Shown here one piece after another: positions 47,937 through 58,849 of a stretch of DNA of 64,000 nt (the first letter of the stretch is position 1; each line of letters starts with the position of its first letter). The notes under the pieces are model-generated. The model did not search any database and was not told where the DNA came from. It was given only the letters and a program-made list of their open reading frames with translations. This DNA comes from Psychrobacter sp. 1044 (GTDB taxonomy: Bacteria > Pseudomonadota > Gammaproteobacteria > Pseudomonadales > Moraxellaceae): the NCBI RefSeq assembly GCF_904846525.1, contig NZ_CAJHAZ010000001.1, positions 62,001 through 126,000 on the forward strand, given 5' to 3'. The translations under genes were made by a program, and so were the position numbers.

Positions 47937-49352
47937 TTAGAACGAGCCAAACATCGTCCCTAAAATGATAACGGCGACCACAGCAATAAGTGGAATCACC
48001 ATCGTTACCATGGCGACGTTTAGATAGGACTGCTTATGGGTCAAATCACAAATCGCAAGTAAGGTGATGACAGCGCCACTATGCGGTAGCGTATCCAAAC
48101 CACCCGCTGCCATCACGGCAACACGGTGCATGAGCTCTGGGTCAATACCTGCTGCGACCGCCATTCTTAAATAGTCTTCACCCAACGTCGAGAGGGCAAT
48201 ACTCAAACCGCCAGACGACGAGCCAGTAATACCAGCCAGCGTGGTCATCGCCACCGCTTCTGAGATTAAAGGATTGTCAGGTGTTAGATTTAAGATACTA
48301 TCACGAATGATGAGGAAACCTGCTAACGAGGCGATAACCGCGCCGTAACCGACTTCTGAGGCGGTATTAAAAATCGGCAACATCGAATCATAAGTACCAC
48401 GGTTGATGGTTTTTTGCAGATTATTCCAATGACCGATACGTAGCAAAATTAACACAGCACAAGCCACGACTAACGAGATGATAATTGACCATAAACCCAG
48501 TGAGCCTGCGATATTTAGATCAGGAAACTGAGCTTGTAAGCCGCTAAAATCCACTGATGGAAAGATAGCGTAAGTTAATAAAGCATTCAAGCCAATGACC
48601 AACACCAGTGGAATCATAGCAATAGTAAATGAGGTGTGGTGCGTATTTAATACTTCAGCTTCTTTTTTGGCTGCTCCAACGCCGCCCACATCCTCTTCGT
48701 CATGCTGACCATAGCCTTCGCCTGCTGCATTGGCTTTTCTGGCGCGTGATTGTAGCCATAACCAACCACAAATAAACATGATAGTACCGCCGATAATACC
48801 CAAGATAGGCGCGGCAAAAACGTTGGTATTATAGTAAGGAATCGGAATGGCGTTTTGAATGGCAGGCGTACCTGGCAATGCCGTCATCGTAAAGGTGAAT
48901 GAGCCTAAGGCAATCGCTGCCGGAATCAAGCGCTTAGGAATATCAGCGGCTTTAAACAAGTCTTTGGCGATGGGGTAAATAGCAAATGCCACCACAAATA
49001 ACGAGACGCCACCATAGGTTAAAATGGCACAAACTAAGATAACCGCTAAGATGGCTTTGCTAGCACCAAGCTTTTCGACCACGGTTTTGGCAATCGCGGT
49101 CGCCGCACCAGAGTCTGCCATCAAACGCCCAAATAGTGCACCCAGCAAGAATATAGGGAAAAACTTAAGTAAAAATCCACTCAATGCGCCCATAAACACA
49201 TCGGTATAGGCCGGAATCGTGCTTAAAAAATCACCTGATAATAGTACGGCTAATGTCGCCATAATCGGTGCTAATATCAGCACGGAATAACCGCGATAAG
49301 CAAAAAACATCAATAATAATAAAGTAATGACAATAGCAAAGGTACTAAACAT
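47937..49352 (-). CDS. GntP-family permease, probably for 3-hydroxybutyrate/acetoacetate
   Basis: 471 residues from the ATG at 49352, which has AAGGA eight bases upstream; nearer ATG 49361 overlaps that site. About 12 hydrophobic segments; GntP family features include FFPIFLLGALFGRLMADSG, TYGGVSLFVVAFAIYPIA, ALPGTPAIQNAIP and GGLDTLPHSGAVITLLAIC. GntP carriers are proton symporters for gluconate and similar acids. Here the gene is divergent from CoA-transferase and 3-hydroxybutyrate dehydrogenase genes, so uptake of a ketone body is the more likely role. The substrate is inferred from context. Confidence 0.88.
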   Translation of the reverse strand: MFSTFAIVITLLLLMFFAYRGYSVLILAPIMATLAVLLSGDFLSTIPAYTDVFMGALSGFLLKFFPIFLLGALFGRLMADSGAATAIAKTVVEKLGASKAILAVILVCAILTYGGVSLFVVAFAIYPIAKDLFKAADIPKRLIPAAIALGSFTFTMTALPGTPAIQNAIPIPYYNTNVFAAPILGIIGGTIMFICGWLWLQSRARKANAAGEGYGQHDEEDVGGVGAAKKEAEVLNTHHTSFTIAMIPLVLVIGLNALLTYAIFPSVDFSGLQAQFPDLNIAGSLGLWSIIISLVVACAVLILLRIGHWNNLQKTINRGTYDSMLPIFNTASEVGYGAVIASLAGFLIIRDSILNLTPDNPLISEAVAMTTLAGITGSSSGGLSIALSTLGEDYLRMAVAAGIDPELMHRVAVMAAGGLDTLPHSGAVITLLAICDLTHKQSYLNVAMVTMVIPLIAVVAVIILGTMFGSF

Positions 49353-49699
49353 GATCGCCATCCTTGGCAAAGTTCAGTCAGCGAGTATGCAGAGCATAGT
49401 GATATTGGTCAATAAAATTACTTAAAATAGGCAATATTTGATATTTTATTAAACATAAATCTTGTCTTAATAAGATATTGACCCATCATATATACCGCTA
49501 CTGCGCTGGCTTGTATATTCCTATGGTTATTCTCTTCTCGCTACGAGAATAATATGGTAAGTTAGCACAAGATTTTTAATTATGATATATCGATAGAAAT
49601 TGTATTAATATAAATATGGAAATATTGAGTGATGTCACCCACTCATAATCATTGATGATAGAAGTTAATAACAAAAAATAGACTTGCAAGGAGATAAGC
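49353..49699. promoter_or_regulatory. Divergent regulatory region of the ketone-body cluster
   Basis: This 347-base gap lies between the permease and the CoA-transferase. It contains the perfect palindrome TTCTCG-CTA-CGAGAA (49535-49549), embedded in a wider dyad TTATTCTC...GAGAATAA, a good candidate operator shared by both directions. No regulator gene is adjacent. Promoter elements could not be placed with confidence. Confidence 0.5.
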
Positions 49700-50413
49700 A
49701 TGAGTCAATCAAAAGTATATAGCAGTGCCGAAGAAGCGCTAAAAGGCATCGTCAGCGATGGACAAACCCTCGCTATCGGTGGTTTTGGTCTGTGCGGTAT
49801 TCCGGAAGCGTTAATCGCCGCATTGCGTGATAGTGGTGTTAAAGGGTTAACTTGCATCAGTAATAACGCTGGGGTCGATGACTTTGGCTTAGGATTACTA
49901 TTACAAACGCGCCAGATTAAAAAAATGATTTCATCCTATGTCGGTGAAAATAAAGAATTTGAGCGTCAATACTTGGCAGGCGAGTTAGAAGTTGAGTTAA
50001 CGCCGCAAGGTACTTTAGCGGAAAAACTACGTTCGGGCGGCGCTGGTATTCCTGCTTTCTACACCGCAACTGGCGTTGGCACACTAGTCGCTGAAGGCAA
50101 AGAAACCCGTGATTTTGATGGTCGTACTTATATACTTGAGCACTCATTACGCGCTGATGTGTCATTAATCAAAGCGCAAAAAGCGGACAAAGCGGGCAAT
50201 TTAATCTTTAACAAGACGGCGCGTAACTTCAATCCAGATTGCGCCATGGCAGGAAAAATTACTATTGTTGAAGTCGAAGAAATCGTAGAGACAGGCACCT
50301 TTGATCCTGATGACGTGCACCTGCCGGGTATCTTTGTGCAGCGTATCGTCTTGAATAGTAATCCTGAAAAGCGTATTGAAAAAACCACGACCAAAGCAGT
50401 CGAAAGCGCTTAG
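49700..50413 (+). CDS. scoA: Succinyl-CoA:3-ketoacid CoA-transferase subunit A
   Basis: 237 residues. The family I CoA-transferase alpha signature [13 protein letters not shown] is present, then [16 protein letters not shown] and [19 protein letters not shown]. With subunit B it moves CoA from succinyl-CoA to acetoacetate, feeding it to thiolase. AAGGAG lies upstream of the ATG. Subunit B follows after 176 bases, an unusually long gap for this pair, filled by a copy of the 58-bp repeat. Confidence 0.95.
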   Translation: MSQSKVYSSAEEALKGIVSDGQTLAIGGFGLCGIPEALIAALRDSGVKGLTCISNNAGVDDFGLGLLLQTRQIKKMISSYVGENKEFERQYLAGELEVELTPQGTLAEKLRSGGAGIPAFYTATGVGTLVAEGKETRDFDGRTYILEHSLRADVSLIKAQKADKAGNLIFNKTARNFNPDCAMAGKITIVEVEEIVETGTFDPDDVHLPGIFVQRIVLNSNPEKRIEKTTTKAVESA

Positions 50414-50485
50414 TTACAGGCTTTATAGAATTTTTTAAAGTGTTAAATTAATAATAGAATATTGTCATACTATTCCTAAAAATTT

Positions 50486-50543
50486 GAGTGGCAAGGAAAA
50501 CGAGTGAAAGTGCTACATTTAGTAGACTAAGCGAGTTTGACAC
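50486..50543 (+). repeat. 58-bp intergenic repeat, copy B
   Basis: Partner of the copy at 15983-16040: same length, five differences, same central hairpin stem (CTAC-ATTTA-GTAG). It lies between scoA and scoB, genes that are normally adjacent or overlapping, so it looks inserted. A GTG inside it opens a frame into scoB, but the true scoB start is downstream. Confidence 0.85.
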
Positions 50544-50589
50544 CGCTCATCATATTTTTTGGGGTCGTTATAAAAATAAGGAAGTTATC

Positions 50590-51219
50590 ATGGCATGGAC
50601 AAGAGAGCAGATGGCACAGCGTGCCGCACAAGAGCTACAAGACGGCTATTATGTCAACTTAGGCATTGGACTACCAACCTTAGTCGCCAATTATATCCCT
50701 AAAGATGTCGATGTTTGGCTACAGTCTGAAAATGGTCTATTAGGTATCGGCGAGTTTCCAACGGCAGAAAATGTCGATGCAGATTTGATTAATGCGGGTA
50801 AACAAACCGTCACTGCCGAAGCGGGCGCCAGTTATTTTAGTAGCTCAGAGTCGTTTGCGATGATTCGCGGCGGTCATGTTAATCTTGCGATATTGGGTGC
50901 GATGGAAGTGTCAGAAAAAGGTGATTTGGCCAACTGGATGATTCCCAAAAAAATGGTCAAAGGCATGGGCGGTGCGATGGATTTGGTCGCTGGTGTACAG
51001 CGCGTGATTGTCTTAATGGAACAAGTCAACAAACACGGCGAGCCAAAAATCCTTGCCAATTGCGAGCTACCATTGACGGGCAAAGGGGTGGTTGATCGAA
51101 TTATTACCGAACTTGCTGTACTAGACGTTACTGACAACGGTCTAAAGCTAGTTGAGCTGGCAGAAGGTGTTAGCTTTGATGAGCTACAAGAAAAAACGCC
51201 AGTGAGCATTGCTCAATAG
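50590..51219 (+). CDS. scoB: Succinyl-CoA:3-ketoacid CoA-transferase subunit B
   Basis: 209 residues from the ATG at 50590, with AAGGA seven bases upstream. An in-frame GTG at 50488 lies in the repeat and is rejected. The catalytic Glu is in [49 protein letters not shown] and [18 protein letters not shown] are typical of the beta subunit. It completes the acetoacetate-activating enzyme with ScoA. Confidence 0.96.
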   Translation: MAWTREQMAQRAAQELQDGYYVNLGIGLPTLVANYIPKDVDVWLQSENGLLGIGEFPTAENVDADLINAGKQTVTAEAGASYFSSSESFAMIRGGHVNLAILGAMEVSEKGDLANWMIPKKMVKGMGGAMDLVAGVQRVIVLMEQVNKHGEPKILANCELPLTGKGVVDRIITELAVLDVTDNGLKLVELAEGVSFDELQEKTPVSIAQ

Positions 51220-51320
51220 TTTTGATACATTAACTAATAGTGTAAATTTATTTAATAGCCACTATCTTTTAGCGGCTTATTTACTGGTTTACTTCACTAA
51301 GCATTATTACCCATTATTAA

Positions 51321-52130
<810 letters not shown>

Positions 52131-52233
52131 CTGAGTGGTGAATTAATGGGTTTGCGGGCTGTTTGATTGGTTTAAGGATCATTGGCTTGCTAATAAAAGA
52201 CCAATCCATTAGCATCTAGTTTTATATTAATTT

Positions 52234-52258
52234 GAGCCAATTAGATTGGCTCTTTTTT
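52234..52258 (+). terminator. Terminator of the scoAB-bdhA unit
   Basis: GAGCCAAT / ATTGGCTC with a three-base loop, then TTTTTT. It lies about 100 bases past bdhA and ahead of mgtE. Confidence 0.9.
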
Positions 52259-52301
52259 ATGAGCGCTTGAATAGCGTTTCGGGTCGCAGGGAGTAAGTAT
52301 A

Positions 52302-53654
52302 ATGAATGATAAGGATTTTGCAAAAACGCTTGCAGTAACAGTAAGCCGTGCTATCGAGCAACAGCAGTTTGAGCAATCAATCAATCAACTTCAAAATTTG
52401 CGCCCGATTGATATTGCCGATGTTCTGGCACTCATGGAGCCAAATCTTGCATGGCAGCTACTTGAGCATCTGCCCAATCGTTCTACCGTGTTCTCCTATT
52501 TAGAAACGGATATTCAGGTTGCGCTTGCCTATGTATTTCCTCGGGCTGTATTAGCAAAGATAGTAGGCGAGATGCCCGCAGATGAGCGTACCGACTTATA
52601 TAAGCACCTAAATCAGGAGCAGCGGGATGCTTTGTTACCCGCCTTGGCACAGGCACAACGTGAAGATATTCGTAAGTTATCTGCCTATGAGGAGCGCACT
52701 GCTGGTGCGTTGATGACATCTGATTATGCGACTTTAGCTGCTCATATGACTGTCTCTGAGGCATTGGCAGCACTGCGCCTAGAAGCACCTGATGCCGAGA
52801 CTATTTATCATGCTTATGTGATTGATGACGAGCGTAAATTATTAGGCGTTGTCTCTTTACGAGTACTTATTTTAGCGGCTCCTGAACAGCTGATTAATGA
52901 CATTATGATGAGTACAGTAGTGTCTTGTAATGTCAATGATGATCAAGAAGACGTTGCGAAAGTCGTGGCTCGCTATGACTTAATTGCGCTGCCTATTACC
53001 GATGATAGTGGTGCTTTGGTCGGTATTGTTACCCACGACGATGCGATGGATGTGGCGAGTGATGAGGCAACCGATGATTTCCATAAGTCGGGCGGTGTCT
53101 CGACCATGGTTGGCAAATTAAAAGACGTCAGCGTTCGAGTGTTATACCGTAAGCGGGTCTTTTGGTTGGTGTTCTTAGTATTTGGTAACTTGCTCTCAGG
53201 GTTGAGTATTTCCAATTTTGAAGATGTGATTGCCGCCAATTTGGTATTGGTGTTCTTTTTACCTTTATTGGTCGACAGTGGTGGTAACGCTGGCTCGCAG
53301 TCAGCGACCTTGATGGTGCGAGCTTTGGCGACTGGCGATGTGGTCATGCGTGACTGGTTTTCATTATTGGGTCGAGAGGCGGTGGTTGCGTTGATGCTTG
53401 GGGCGACGATGGCGGTGGCTATCTCAATCATCGGTTATGTACGTGGTGATGCAGTGGTGTCGTTAGTGCTGGCACTGAGTATGATGTCGGTGGTGATGAT
53501 TGGTTGTGTGATTGGTATGAGCTTACCTTTTGTGCTTAATAAATTGGGTTTTGACCCTGCCACTGCCAGTGCGCCTTTGATTACCTCTGTCTGTGATGCC
53601 TCGGGTGTACTAATTTATTTGTTTATTGCTTCACAGTTTTTGTCTATCGGTTAA
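52302..53654 (+). CDS. mgtE: Magnesium transporter MgtE
   Basis: 450 residues. The cytosolic MgtE N domain (1-125, LRPIDIADVLALMEPNLAW; ERTAGALMTSDYATL) is followed by a CBS pair (about 130-255) and a five-helix membrane domain (from about 285). The channel signature FFLPLLVDSGGNAGSQSATL is intact. MgtE is a Mg2+-gated channel of the inner membrane; its N and CBS domains close it when Mg2+ is plentiful. It is a single-gene unit. Confidence 0.96.
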   Translation: MNDKDFAKTLAVTVSRAIEQQQFEQSINQLQNLRPIDIADVLALMEPNLAWQLLEHLPNRSTVFSYLETDIQVALAYVFPRAVLAKIVGEMPADERTDLYKHLNQEQRDALLPALAQAQREDIRKLSAYEERTAGALMTSDYATLAAHMTVSEALAALRLEAPDAETIYHAYVIDDERKLLGVVSLRVLILAAPEQLINDIMMSTVVSCNVNDDQEDVAKVVARYDLIALPITDDSGALVGIVTHDDAMDVASDEATDDFHKSGGVSTMVGKLKDVSVRVLYRKRVFWLVFLVFGNLLSGLSISNFEDVIAANLVLVFFLPLLVDSGGNAGSQSATLMVRALATGDVVMRDWFSLLGREAVVALMLGATMAVAISIIGYVRGDAVVSLVLALSMMSVVMIGCVIGMSLPFVLNKLGFDPATASAPLITSVCDASGVLIYLFIASQFLSIG

Positions 53655-53697
53655 CGCTGCTATAAAGCCTAGTCCCACTAGCGTTGTGGTTTTTTTA
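53653..53697 (+). terminator. Possible terminator of mgtE
   Basis: AACGCT / AGCGTT flank a 21-base loop, with a smaller CCAC / GTGG dyad overlapping, then a seven-T run (53690-53696). The T run is convincing, the stem less so. Confidence 0.4.
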
Positions 53698-53825
53698 TAG
53701 TGGTAATTCAGCTACACTGTCACTATAAAAGGTCTGGCTAACACGCTCACGAGCGGTATTGTTCACGACAGTATTCGCTGAGTTTTTGCCATGCCCACCC
53801 ACTTGTATAGGCAGTAATAGTCGCT

Positions 53826-55049
53826 ATGTTTAACTTTATGAAGAAAACCTCCACCAAAAAATCAGAAACACCAGAGCAGCGGGCAGAGCGCGATAGTGCC
53901 GTGGACAAGGTGCTGCTTGGTTATGAGGTAGGTACTGTCAGTATTGCCACCATGGTAACGGGGCTCGAACGTGATGGTGACCAGCTCACCTTAGACTTGC
54001 GTCTACCCGTAAATAGTAATCCTGAAATTATCCAACAAGAGCTTGGGCAACTGTTACATCCGCACGGGATCAAGACTATTCATATGAATGTTCGTCTGCC
54101 CGCACCGACGAAAGGCTCGGGGTCAAGTCTGCCAAAAGCAATGCCAAAAACCACTAATGCCATGGACAATCAACATCAACCAGCGGCAAATGCTGATAGC
54201 AATACTACTGTTGAACCACCAATTACCAAAGCCGCGCCGACACAAGCGTCACTCGCCGCGCATCCGCGTATTCGTCATATTATCGTCGTGGCGTCGGGTA
54301 AAGGCGGTGTTGGTAAGTCAACGACTACCGTGAATATCGCCTTGGCATTACAAAAGCTAGGCAACCGTGTTGGCGTACTGGATGCCGATATTTATGGTCC
54401 TAGTATGCCAACGATGCTAGGCGTCGATAATGTCAAACCTGAGCTGGAAAACGAGCAGTTTGTTCCTATCAATGCGCACGGTATGGCAATGCTATCGATT
54501 GGTAGCTTGCTCGATGGCGACAATACGCCTGTCGCGTGGCGCGGACCAAAAGCCACTGGTGCGCTGATGCAGCTGTATAATCAAACCAACTGGCCGCAGC
54601 TGGATTACTTAGTCATTGATATGCCACCGGGTACGGGCGATATTCAGCTCACGCTAGCGCAGCGTATTCCCGTGACGGGCGCGGTGATTGTCACGACGCC
54701 GCAGCATATTGCCTTACTTGATGCGCAAAAAGGCATTGAGATGTTTAACAAAACCAATATCCCAGTACTCGGCGTGGTCGAAAACATGGCACTACATACC
54801 TGTAGTAACTGTAATCATACAGAAGCTATCTTTGGTACAGGCGGCGGTGAAAAAATCGCTGAACAGTATCAGGTGCCGCTACTGGGACAATTACCGCTCG
54901 CCAGTGGCATCCGTGCACAAGTGGATAAAGGTGAGCCGAGCGTATTAGCCGATGATGAGTTTGCGCCGTACTATCTTAGCATTGCTAAAAATATCGAAGC
55001 CACTATTAATAAATTCGCCAAGCCTGTCAATGATAAGCGTATTTTTTAA
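53826..55049 (+). CDS. mrp: Mrp/ApbC-type iron-sulfur cluster carrier ATPase
   Basis: 407 residues. A DUF59/MIP18-like N-terminal domain (about 20-95) is followed by a low-complexity linker, then the deviant P-loop VASGKGGVGKSTT (residue 155 on), DADIYGPSMPTMLG, VIDMPPGTGDIQLTLAQ and the C-terminal CxxC (CSNCNH) that holds the bridging cluster between dimer halves. It carries 4Fe-4S clusters to apoproteins in the cytoplasm, probably relevant to the cytochrome/molybdoenzyme genes only in a general way. It is a stand-alone gene. Confidence 0.94.
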   Translation: MFNFMKKTSTKKSETPEQRAERDSAVDKVLLGYEVGTVSIATMVTGLERDGDQLTLDLRLPVNSNPEIIQQELGQLLHPHGIKTIHMNVRLPAPTKGSGSSLPKAMPKTTNAMDNQHQPAANADSNTTVEPPITKAAPTQASLAAHPRIRHIIVVASGKGGVGKSTTTVNIALALQKLGNRVGVLDADIYGPSMPTMLGVDNVKPELENEQFVPINAHGMAMLSIGSLLDGDNTPVAWRGPKATGALMQLYNQTNWPQLDYLVIDMPPGTGDIQLTLAQRIPVTGAVIVTTPQHIALLDAQKGIEMFNKTNIPVLGVVENMALHTCSNCNHTEAIFGTGGGEKIAEQYQVPLLGQLPLASGIRAQVDKGEPSVLADDEFAPYYLSIAKNIEATINKFAKPVNDKRIF

Positions 55050-55131
55050 TAGTTTTTAATTGCTTCTAGTAATAGTTAAATAGCCTAAGCAAATAAAATT
55101 AAGGGGCTTAGATTTTCAAAAAGGGAGTATT

Positions 55132-55557
55132 GTGAGCTTATCTATTTATCAACGCCATTTAGAGGATATTCCCACGCAGTATATATTTTTGAAATTATTG
55201 CGCCCGCCGATATACGTGATTGAGCTCTCAAACAATCAAGTGATTGCCGTTTGCTACTATAAAGATGGGAGTAGCAAACGGCATCAAGTTAATGATGACT
55301 TTAGTAATCGCCGCATGGTGATTACTGATCTTTTAAAAGCGGTACAAGCGTTAGCTTATCTACTACTTAAATTTCCTAAGCATCCGTTTGCAATAAGTGC
55401 TTTTGCAGTAGTCAATGTCTCTAAAGAGTTGGCAGACAGATTGCCGATGATAGAAATAAAAGCTATTAGGGAAGCAATTTGGGCGGCGTCTACACAGGCA
55501 AAGAGAAGAATCATAAGCACCACCGTCAGCTACCAAGGACAGCTAATCTCACAATGA
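55132..55557 (+). CDS. Uncharacterised protein
   Basis: 141 residues, GTG start with AAGGGAG in good position. No family recognised. The sequence is a compact alpha/beta mix without signal peptide or membrane segment: YIFLKLLRPPIYVIELSNN, then LLKAVQALAYLLLKFP, then EIKAIREAIWAAST. It lies between mrp and a DUF2804 gene, 17 bases before the latter, so the two may be cotranscribed. Confidence 0.75.
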   Translation: MSLSIYQRHLEDIPTQYIFLKLLRPPIYVIELSNNQVIAVCYYKDGSSKRHQVNDDFSNRRMVITDLLKAVQALAYLLLKFPKHPFAISAFAVVNVSKELADRLPMIEIKAIREAIWAASTQAKRRIISTTVSYQGQLISQ

Positions 55558-55574
55558 TATTTGGCTAGGATGCC

Positions 55575-56723
55575 ATGACTATGAATAAAAACTTTAACAA
55601 CCAAGATCAGCAACAACTATCTACCAGCATTAAGCCAGCTGTTCTTAACGAGCTGATTAAAAATGGTCAGCCTATTTTTGGTGTTTTTGCTCACGTTAAA
55701 AATATCAATTATTTGGACTATCACAGCCATCTTATCTCACAAAAGGCGCTGCCAAACTGGCGCAAAGAGTTAAAAGCCAATCAATTCTGTTTTATTCAAA
55801 TTATCCAGCCGCCTTATCGGGTTTGTCTGGCATTAGCGACGATTAAACTGGCAACCAGTGCTTTCGTTTATGTTTATAACGATGAGATTGAGCAGTTAGA
55901 GGTTTGTGAAGCATTGCAGCCGTTGATGCATCAAACACAGTTAGAAGGCGATTGCTATCAAGGGAAAATGGCATTTACCCATAGTAATCTCACATTAACA
56001 TTGGATTTTACGCCTTCACAAATCGCAGTAGCATTGGATAGTAAACACATTACGCTTGATGCGACGCTACAGCGGCAATCAGCGCCATTAGCAGTCTGCA
56101 CACCAACAGGCAGGCGCGGCTGGACCTTCACCCAGAAAGAACCGTTGTCGGTTATATCTGGTCATTTACTGATTAAAGCCCATTCAAAATTTAACACTGA
56201 TTCTCAAGCCAAACAAATCCACTTTTCCGAAACGACTATCGCCAATCTCGATTGGACGCTTGGTTATATGCGTCACAAGACCAATTGGTTTTGGAGTTGT
56301 ATCAATAGTTATTTGCCAGACGGTCGTCATTTTGCCCTAAATCTAGCGATGGGCGTCAATGAAACAGGGGTTAGCGAAAATGCGTGCTGGCTAGATGGGC
56401 AGATTTATTATTTACCGCCTGTGATGTTTGTTCGTGATGGTTTAAATTTGCCAGCTAATGAGCAAGATGATACTGCTAAAACCACAGATAATATGCGACA
56501 GCCTTGGCGCATCTATCATCAAAACCTAGGCTGGAGCAATGTTGATATTGACTTAACCTTCACGCCGATAACCGTCTATAAAAAGACGGATAACTTTGGT
56601 GTGCTTGCCAGTATATTTGAGCAATGGCTTGGCTTTTATAGTGGTGAGATTCGTCTAAAAGATGACGTGATTAAAATTGATAAGATAATGGGCTTAGCTG
56701 AAGACCATTTCGCAAAATGGTAG
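55575..56723 (+). CDS. DUF2804-family protein
   Basis: 382 residues. The C-terminal two thirds fit the DUF2804 pattern: TPTGRRGWTFTQKEPL, LDWTLGYMRHKTNWFWSC, LPDGRHFALNLAMGVNE, ENACWLDGQIYYLPPVMF and WRIYHQNLGWSNVDIDLTF. No signal peptide. Members are widespread in bacteria and, as far as I know, without an assigned activity; the fold looks like a beta-rich lipocalin-type barrel related to tocopherol-cyclase-like proteins. Its neighbour upstream is also uncharacterised. Confidence 0.8.
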   Translation: MTMNKNFNNQDQQQLSTSIKPAVLNELIKNGQPIFGVFAHVKNINYLDYHSHLISQKALPNWRKELKANQFCFIQIIQPPYRVCLALATIKLATSAFVYVYNDEIEQLEVCEALQPLMHQTQLEGDCYQGKMAFTHSNLTLTLDFTPSQIAVALDSKHITLDATLQRQSAPLAVCTPTGRRGWTFTQKEPLSVISGHLLIKAHSKFNTDSQAKQIHFSETTIANLDWTLGYMRHKTNWFWSCINSYLPDGRHFALNLAMGVNETGVSENACWLDGQIYYLPPVMFVRDGLNLPANEQDDTAKTTDNMRQPWRIYHQNLGWSNVDIDLTFTPITVYKKTDNFGVLASIFEQWLGFYSGEIRLKDDVIKIDKIMGLAEDHFAKW

Positions 56724-56859
56724 GCGGTTGTCGTATTGATTGTAGATTTATATTAAACGCAGGCAAGCCTATAAATTAAGCGCTCAATTCCGTATAATCG
56801 TCGCTATCAAAATACACTTCATATCATAAATTTTATTTTATAGCTGCTAAGGAACAACA

Positions 56860-57435
56860 ATGTCTATCAAGTCTGACCGCTGGATTCGTAAAATGGCTGA
56901 AGAACACGGCATGATTGAGCCGTTTGAAGCGGGCCAAGTACGTTTTAATGATGCAGGCGAGCGTTTGGTTAGCTACGGTACGTCAAGCTATGGTTATGAT
57001 GTACGCTGCGCGCCTGAATTTAAAGTTTTTACCAATGTTCATTCAGTGATTGTAGATCCAAAAAACTTTGATGAAAAAAGCTTTATTGATGTCATCGGTG
57101 ACGAGTGCATTATTCCACCAAACTCGTTTGCGCTAGCACGCACCATGGAATATTTCCGTATTCCACGCGATGTATTGACGATCTGTCTTGGTAAATCAAC
57201 GTATGCCCGTTGCGGAATTATCGTCAACGTGACGCCGCTGGAGCCTGAGTGGGAAGGGCATGTCACTTTGGAGTTTAGTAATACCACCAATCTACCAGCG
57301 CGTATTTATGCAGGTGAAGGGGTGGCACAAATGCTATTTTTCCAAAGCGATGCTGATGACGTATGTGAAACCAGCTATAAAGATCGCGGCGGTAAATATC
57401 AAGGTCAACGCGGCGTGACATTGCCAAGAACCTAG
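56860..57435 (+). CDS. dcd: dCTP deaminase
   Basis: 191 residues. It deaminates dCTP to dUTP, the precursor of dTMP. Signatures: [52 protein letters not shown] and [10 protein letters not shown], ending with the lid [12 protein letters not shown] that closes the trimer active site. AAGGA lies upstream, and a TATAAT (56793-56798) may be its -10 box though the -35 is poor. A strong terminator follows. Confidence 0.97.
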   Translation: MSIKSDRWIRKMAEEHGMIEPFEAGQVRFNDAGERLVSYGTSSYGYDVRCAPEFKVFTNVHSVIVDPKNFDEKSFIDVIGDECIIPPNSFALARTMEYFRIPRDVLTICLGKSTYARCGIIVNVTPLEPEWEGHVTLEFSNTTNLPARIYAGEGVAQMLFFQSDADDVCETSYKDRGGKYQGQRGVTLPRT

Positions 57436-57489
57436 TAATTTTATATGCTAACTGAAAGTGCATAATGATAAATCTTTTAGATTAATCAC

Positions 57490-57527
57490 AAAAAGGCTGA
57501 CCGTATATAATACGATCAGCCTTTTTT
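57490..57527. terminator. Bidirectional terminator between dcd and sspB
   Basis: AAAAAGGCTGA-C-CGTAT / ATACG-A-TCAGCCTTTTT, a 16-bp stem with one mismatch and T runs on both strands. It ends dcd (plus) and sspB (minus), which converge here. Confidence 0.92.
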
Positions 57528-57542
57528 ATACCGAAAAATTGA

Positions 57543-57980
57543 CTATTTCAATACTTTTAAACCAGCTTTATTATCACGTTTGGCTTTAGGTGTCGCAGTA
57601 GGGCTCTTCTGTGAGCTTACTATCGCATCATCTTCAGGTTGATAGTTGTCATATTCATTGGGGTCAAAAAACATCCCTTGCGAGTTTTCTTTCGCATAAA
57701 TACCTAACACCGACGTCATTGGTACCCAAATCTCTTGTGACACGCCGCCAAAACGCGCACTAAAATGAATATAATCATTTTCCATACTCATATTACCAGT
57801 CGCACGGCTGGCGATATTCAATACGATACGACCATCTTGCACGTGTTCCCTTGGAATCTGTACGTTTTCGGCAGTGGCATCAACCATCAGGTAAGGCGTT
57901 AGTTGATTGTCTTCTATCCACTGATAAAGTGCGCGCACCATATAAGGACGTGTTGGGGTAATAGAGGTGGTTTCGCTCAT
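57543..57980 (-). CDS. sspB: ClpXP specificity-enhancing factor SspB
   Basis: 145 residues. The substrate-binding domain is recognisable: TPTRPYMVRALYQWIEDNQLTPYLMVDA, split by the TPY motif, VLNIASRATGNMSMENDYI, and FGGVSQEIWVPMTSVLGIYA. A flexible linker follows, ending in AGLKVLK, the conserved short tail that docks on the ClpX N-domain. SspB delivers ssrA-tagged and some other proteins to ClpXP. It lies downstream of sspA, the usual pair, with a 254-base gap. Confidence 0.95.
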   Translation of the reverse strand: MSETTSITPTRPYMVRALYQWIEDNQLTPYLMVDATAENVQIPREHVQDGRIVLNIASRATGNMSMENDYIHFSARFGGVSQEIWVPMTSVLGIYAKENSQGMFFDPNEYDNYQPEDDAIVSSQKSPTATPKAKRDNKAGLKVLK

Positions 57981-58234
57981 CTAAGGGTTTCCTATACTGA
58001 TAATTTGAAGATAATAACTTAAAGGTATTTTGTTGTTTTCTATTTTAAGACAGCGGTTAAGCATTGTCTAGGGCGTGTCCTGATTTTGAAAATGGTGATA
58101 AAAATTGCAGCCAAACAAGGAAAGTAGTGCTGATAATATCTAAATATAAGCAAGTTACTTTGACACAGTTTGACAAAGATTTAGTCATTTTGGCCCATTT
58201 AAGGTTTAATGCTCAGATTGAGGGTACACCCTAA

Positions 58235-58849
58235 TTAACGCACACTTTTTTGAAAGCTAGTACGCTCAAAGACCCGCTGTTGATAATCAAATAGGGGGCG
58301 ACTAATTGCGCGTGGCAGCTCAATTCCCATTTCTTCAAGTCGCCATAACAAAGGTGCTAACAATACATCACACCAGCCAAAATCGTCTGCCATAAAATAA
58401 GGTTTATGAGCAAACAGTGGTGATAAAGTAATCAGAGAATCGCTTAACTGTTTTTTCGCAATAGCAGCTTGTGTTTTGTTAAAGCTATTAGGGTGCATGA
58501 GTAGACGCTTACCGAGTACCAGCCAATCGTGCTGAATACGCCAAGCCAATTGGCGAAATTGGGCACGCTCTTGCGGGGTATCCGGTAGTAGCTTGTTTGT
58601 ATGGTAACGCTCTTCAAGATACTCAAAGATAACGTTAATCTCATACAGTGCGATTTCACGTTGTTGCAGAACAGGCAAGGTGTGATAGGGATTCAGCTCG
58701 GTTAAATCTTCAGGCCGTTCAGAGTGCAAGCGTGATAGATAATAGGCCAGCTTTTTTTCCTCAAGCAATAGGCGCACTACATGACTGTCGTAGCCATCAT
58801 CAGCGTATAAAATCAGCTGACTACTTGGAATGTCGTTCGCATCAATCAT
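58235..58849 (-). CDS. sspA: Stringent starvation protein A
   Basis: 204 residues with a glutathione-S-transferase fold: thioredoxin-like N-terminal half (LILYADDGYDSHVVRLLLEEKK; ELNPYHTLPVL; EINVIFEYLEERY) and helical C-terminal half (RIQHDWLVLGKRLL; FGWCDVLLAPLLWRLEEMG). SspA binds RNA polymerase and supports stationary-phase and acid-stress transcription. In related genomes petABC genes lie upstream of sspA; here an integrative element begins instead. Confidence 0.92.
   Translation of the reverse strand: MIDANDIPSSQLILYADDGYDSHVVRLLLEEKKLAYYLSRLHSERPEDLTELNPYHTLPVLQQREIALYEINVIFEYLEERYHTNKLLPDTPQERAQFRQLAWRIQHDWLVLGKRLLMHPNSFNKTQAAIAKKQLSDSLITLSPLFAHKPYFMADDFGWCDVLLAPLLWRLEEMGIELPRAISRPLFDYQQRVFERTSFQKSVR

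Noticed and set aside
50488..50589. An N-terminal extension of scoB starting at a GTG in the repeat
   Set aside because: The extension is encoded by the 58-bp repeat, matches nothing in the CoA-transferase family, and a good ribosome binding site precedes the ATG at 50590.
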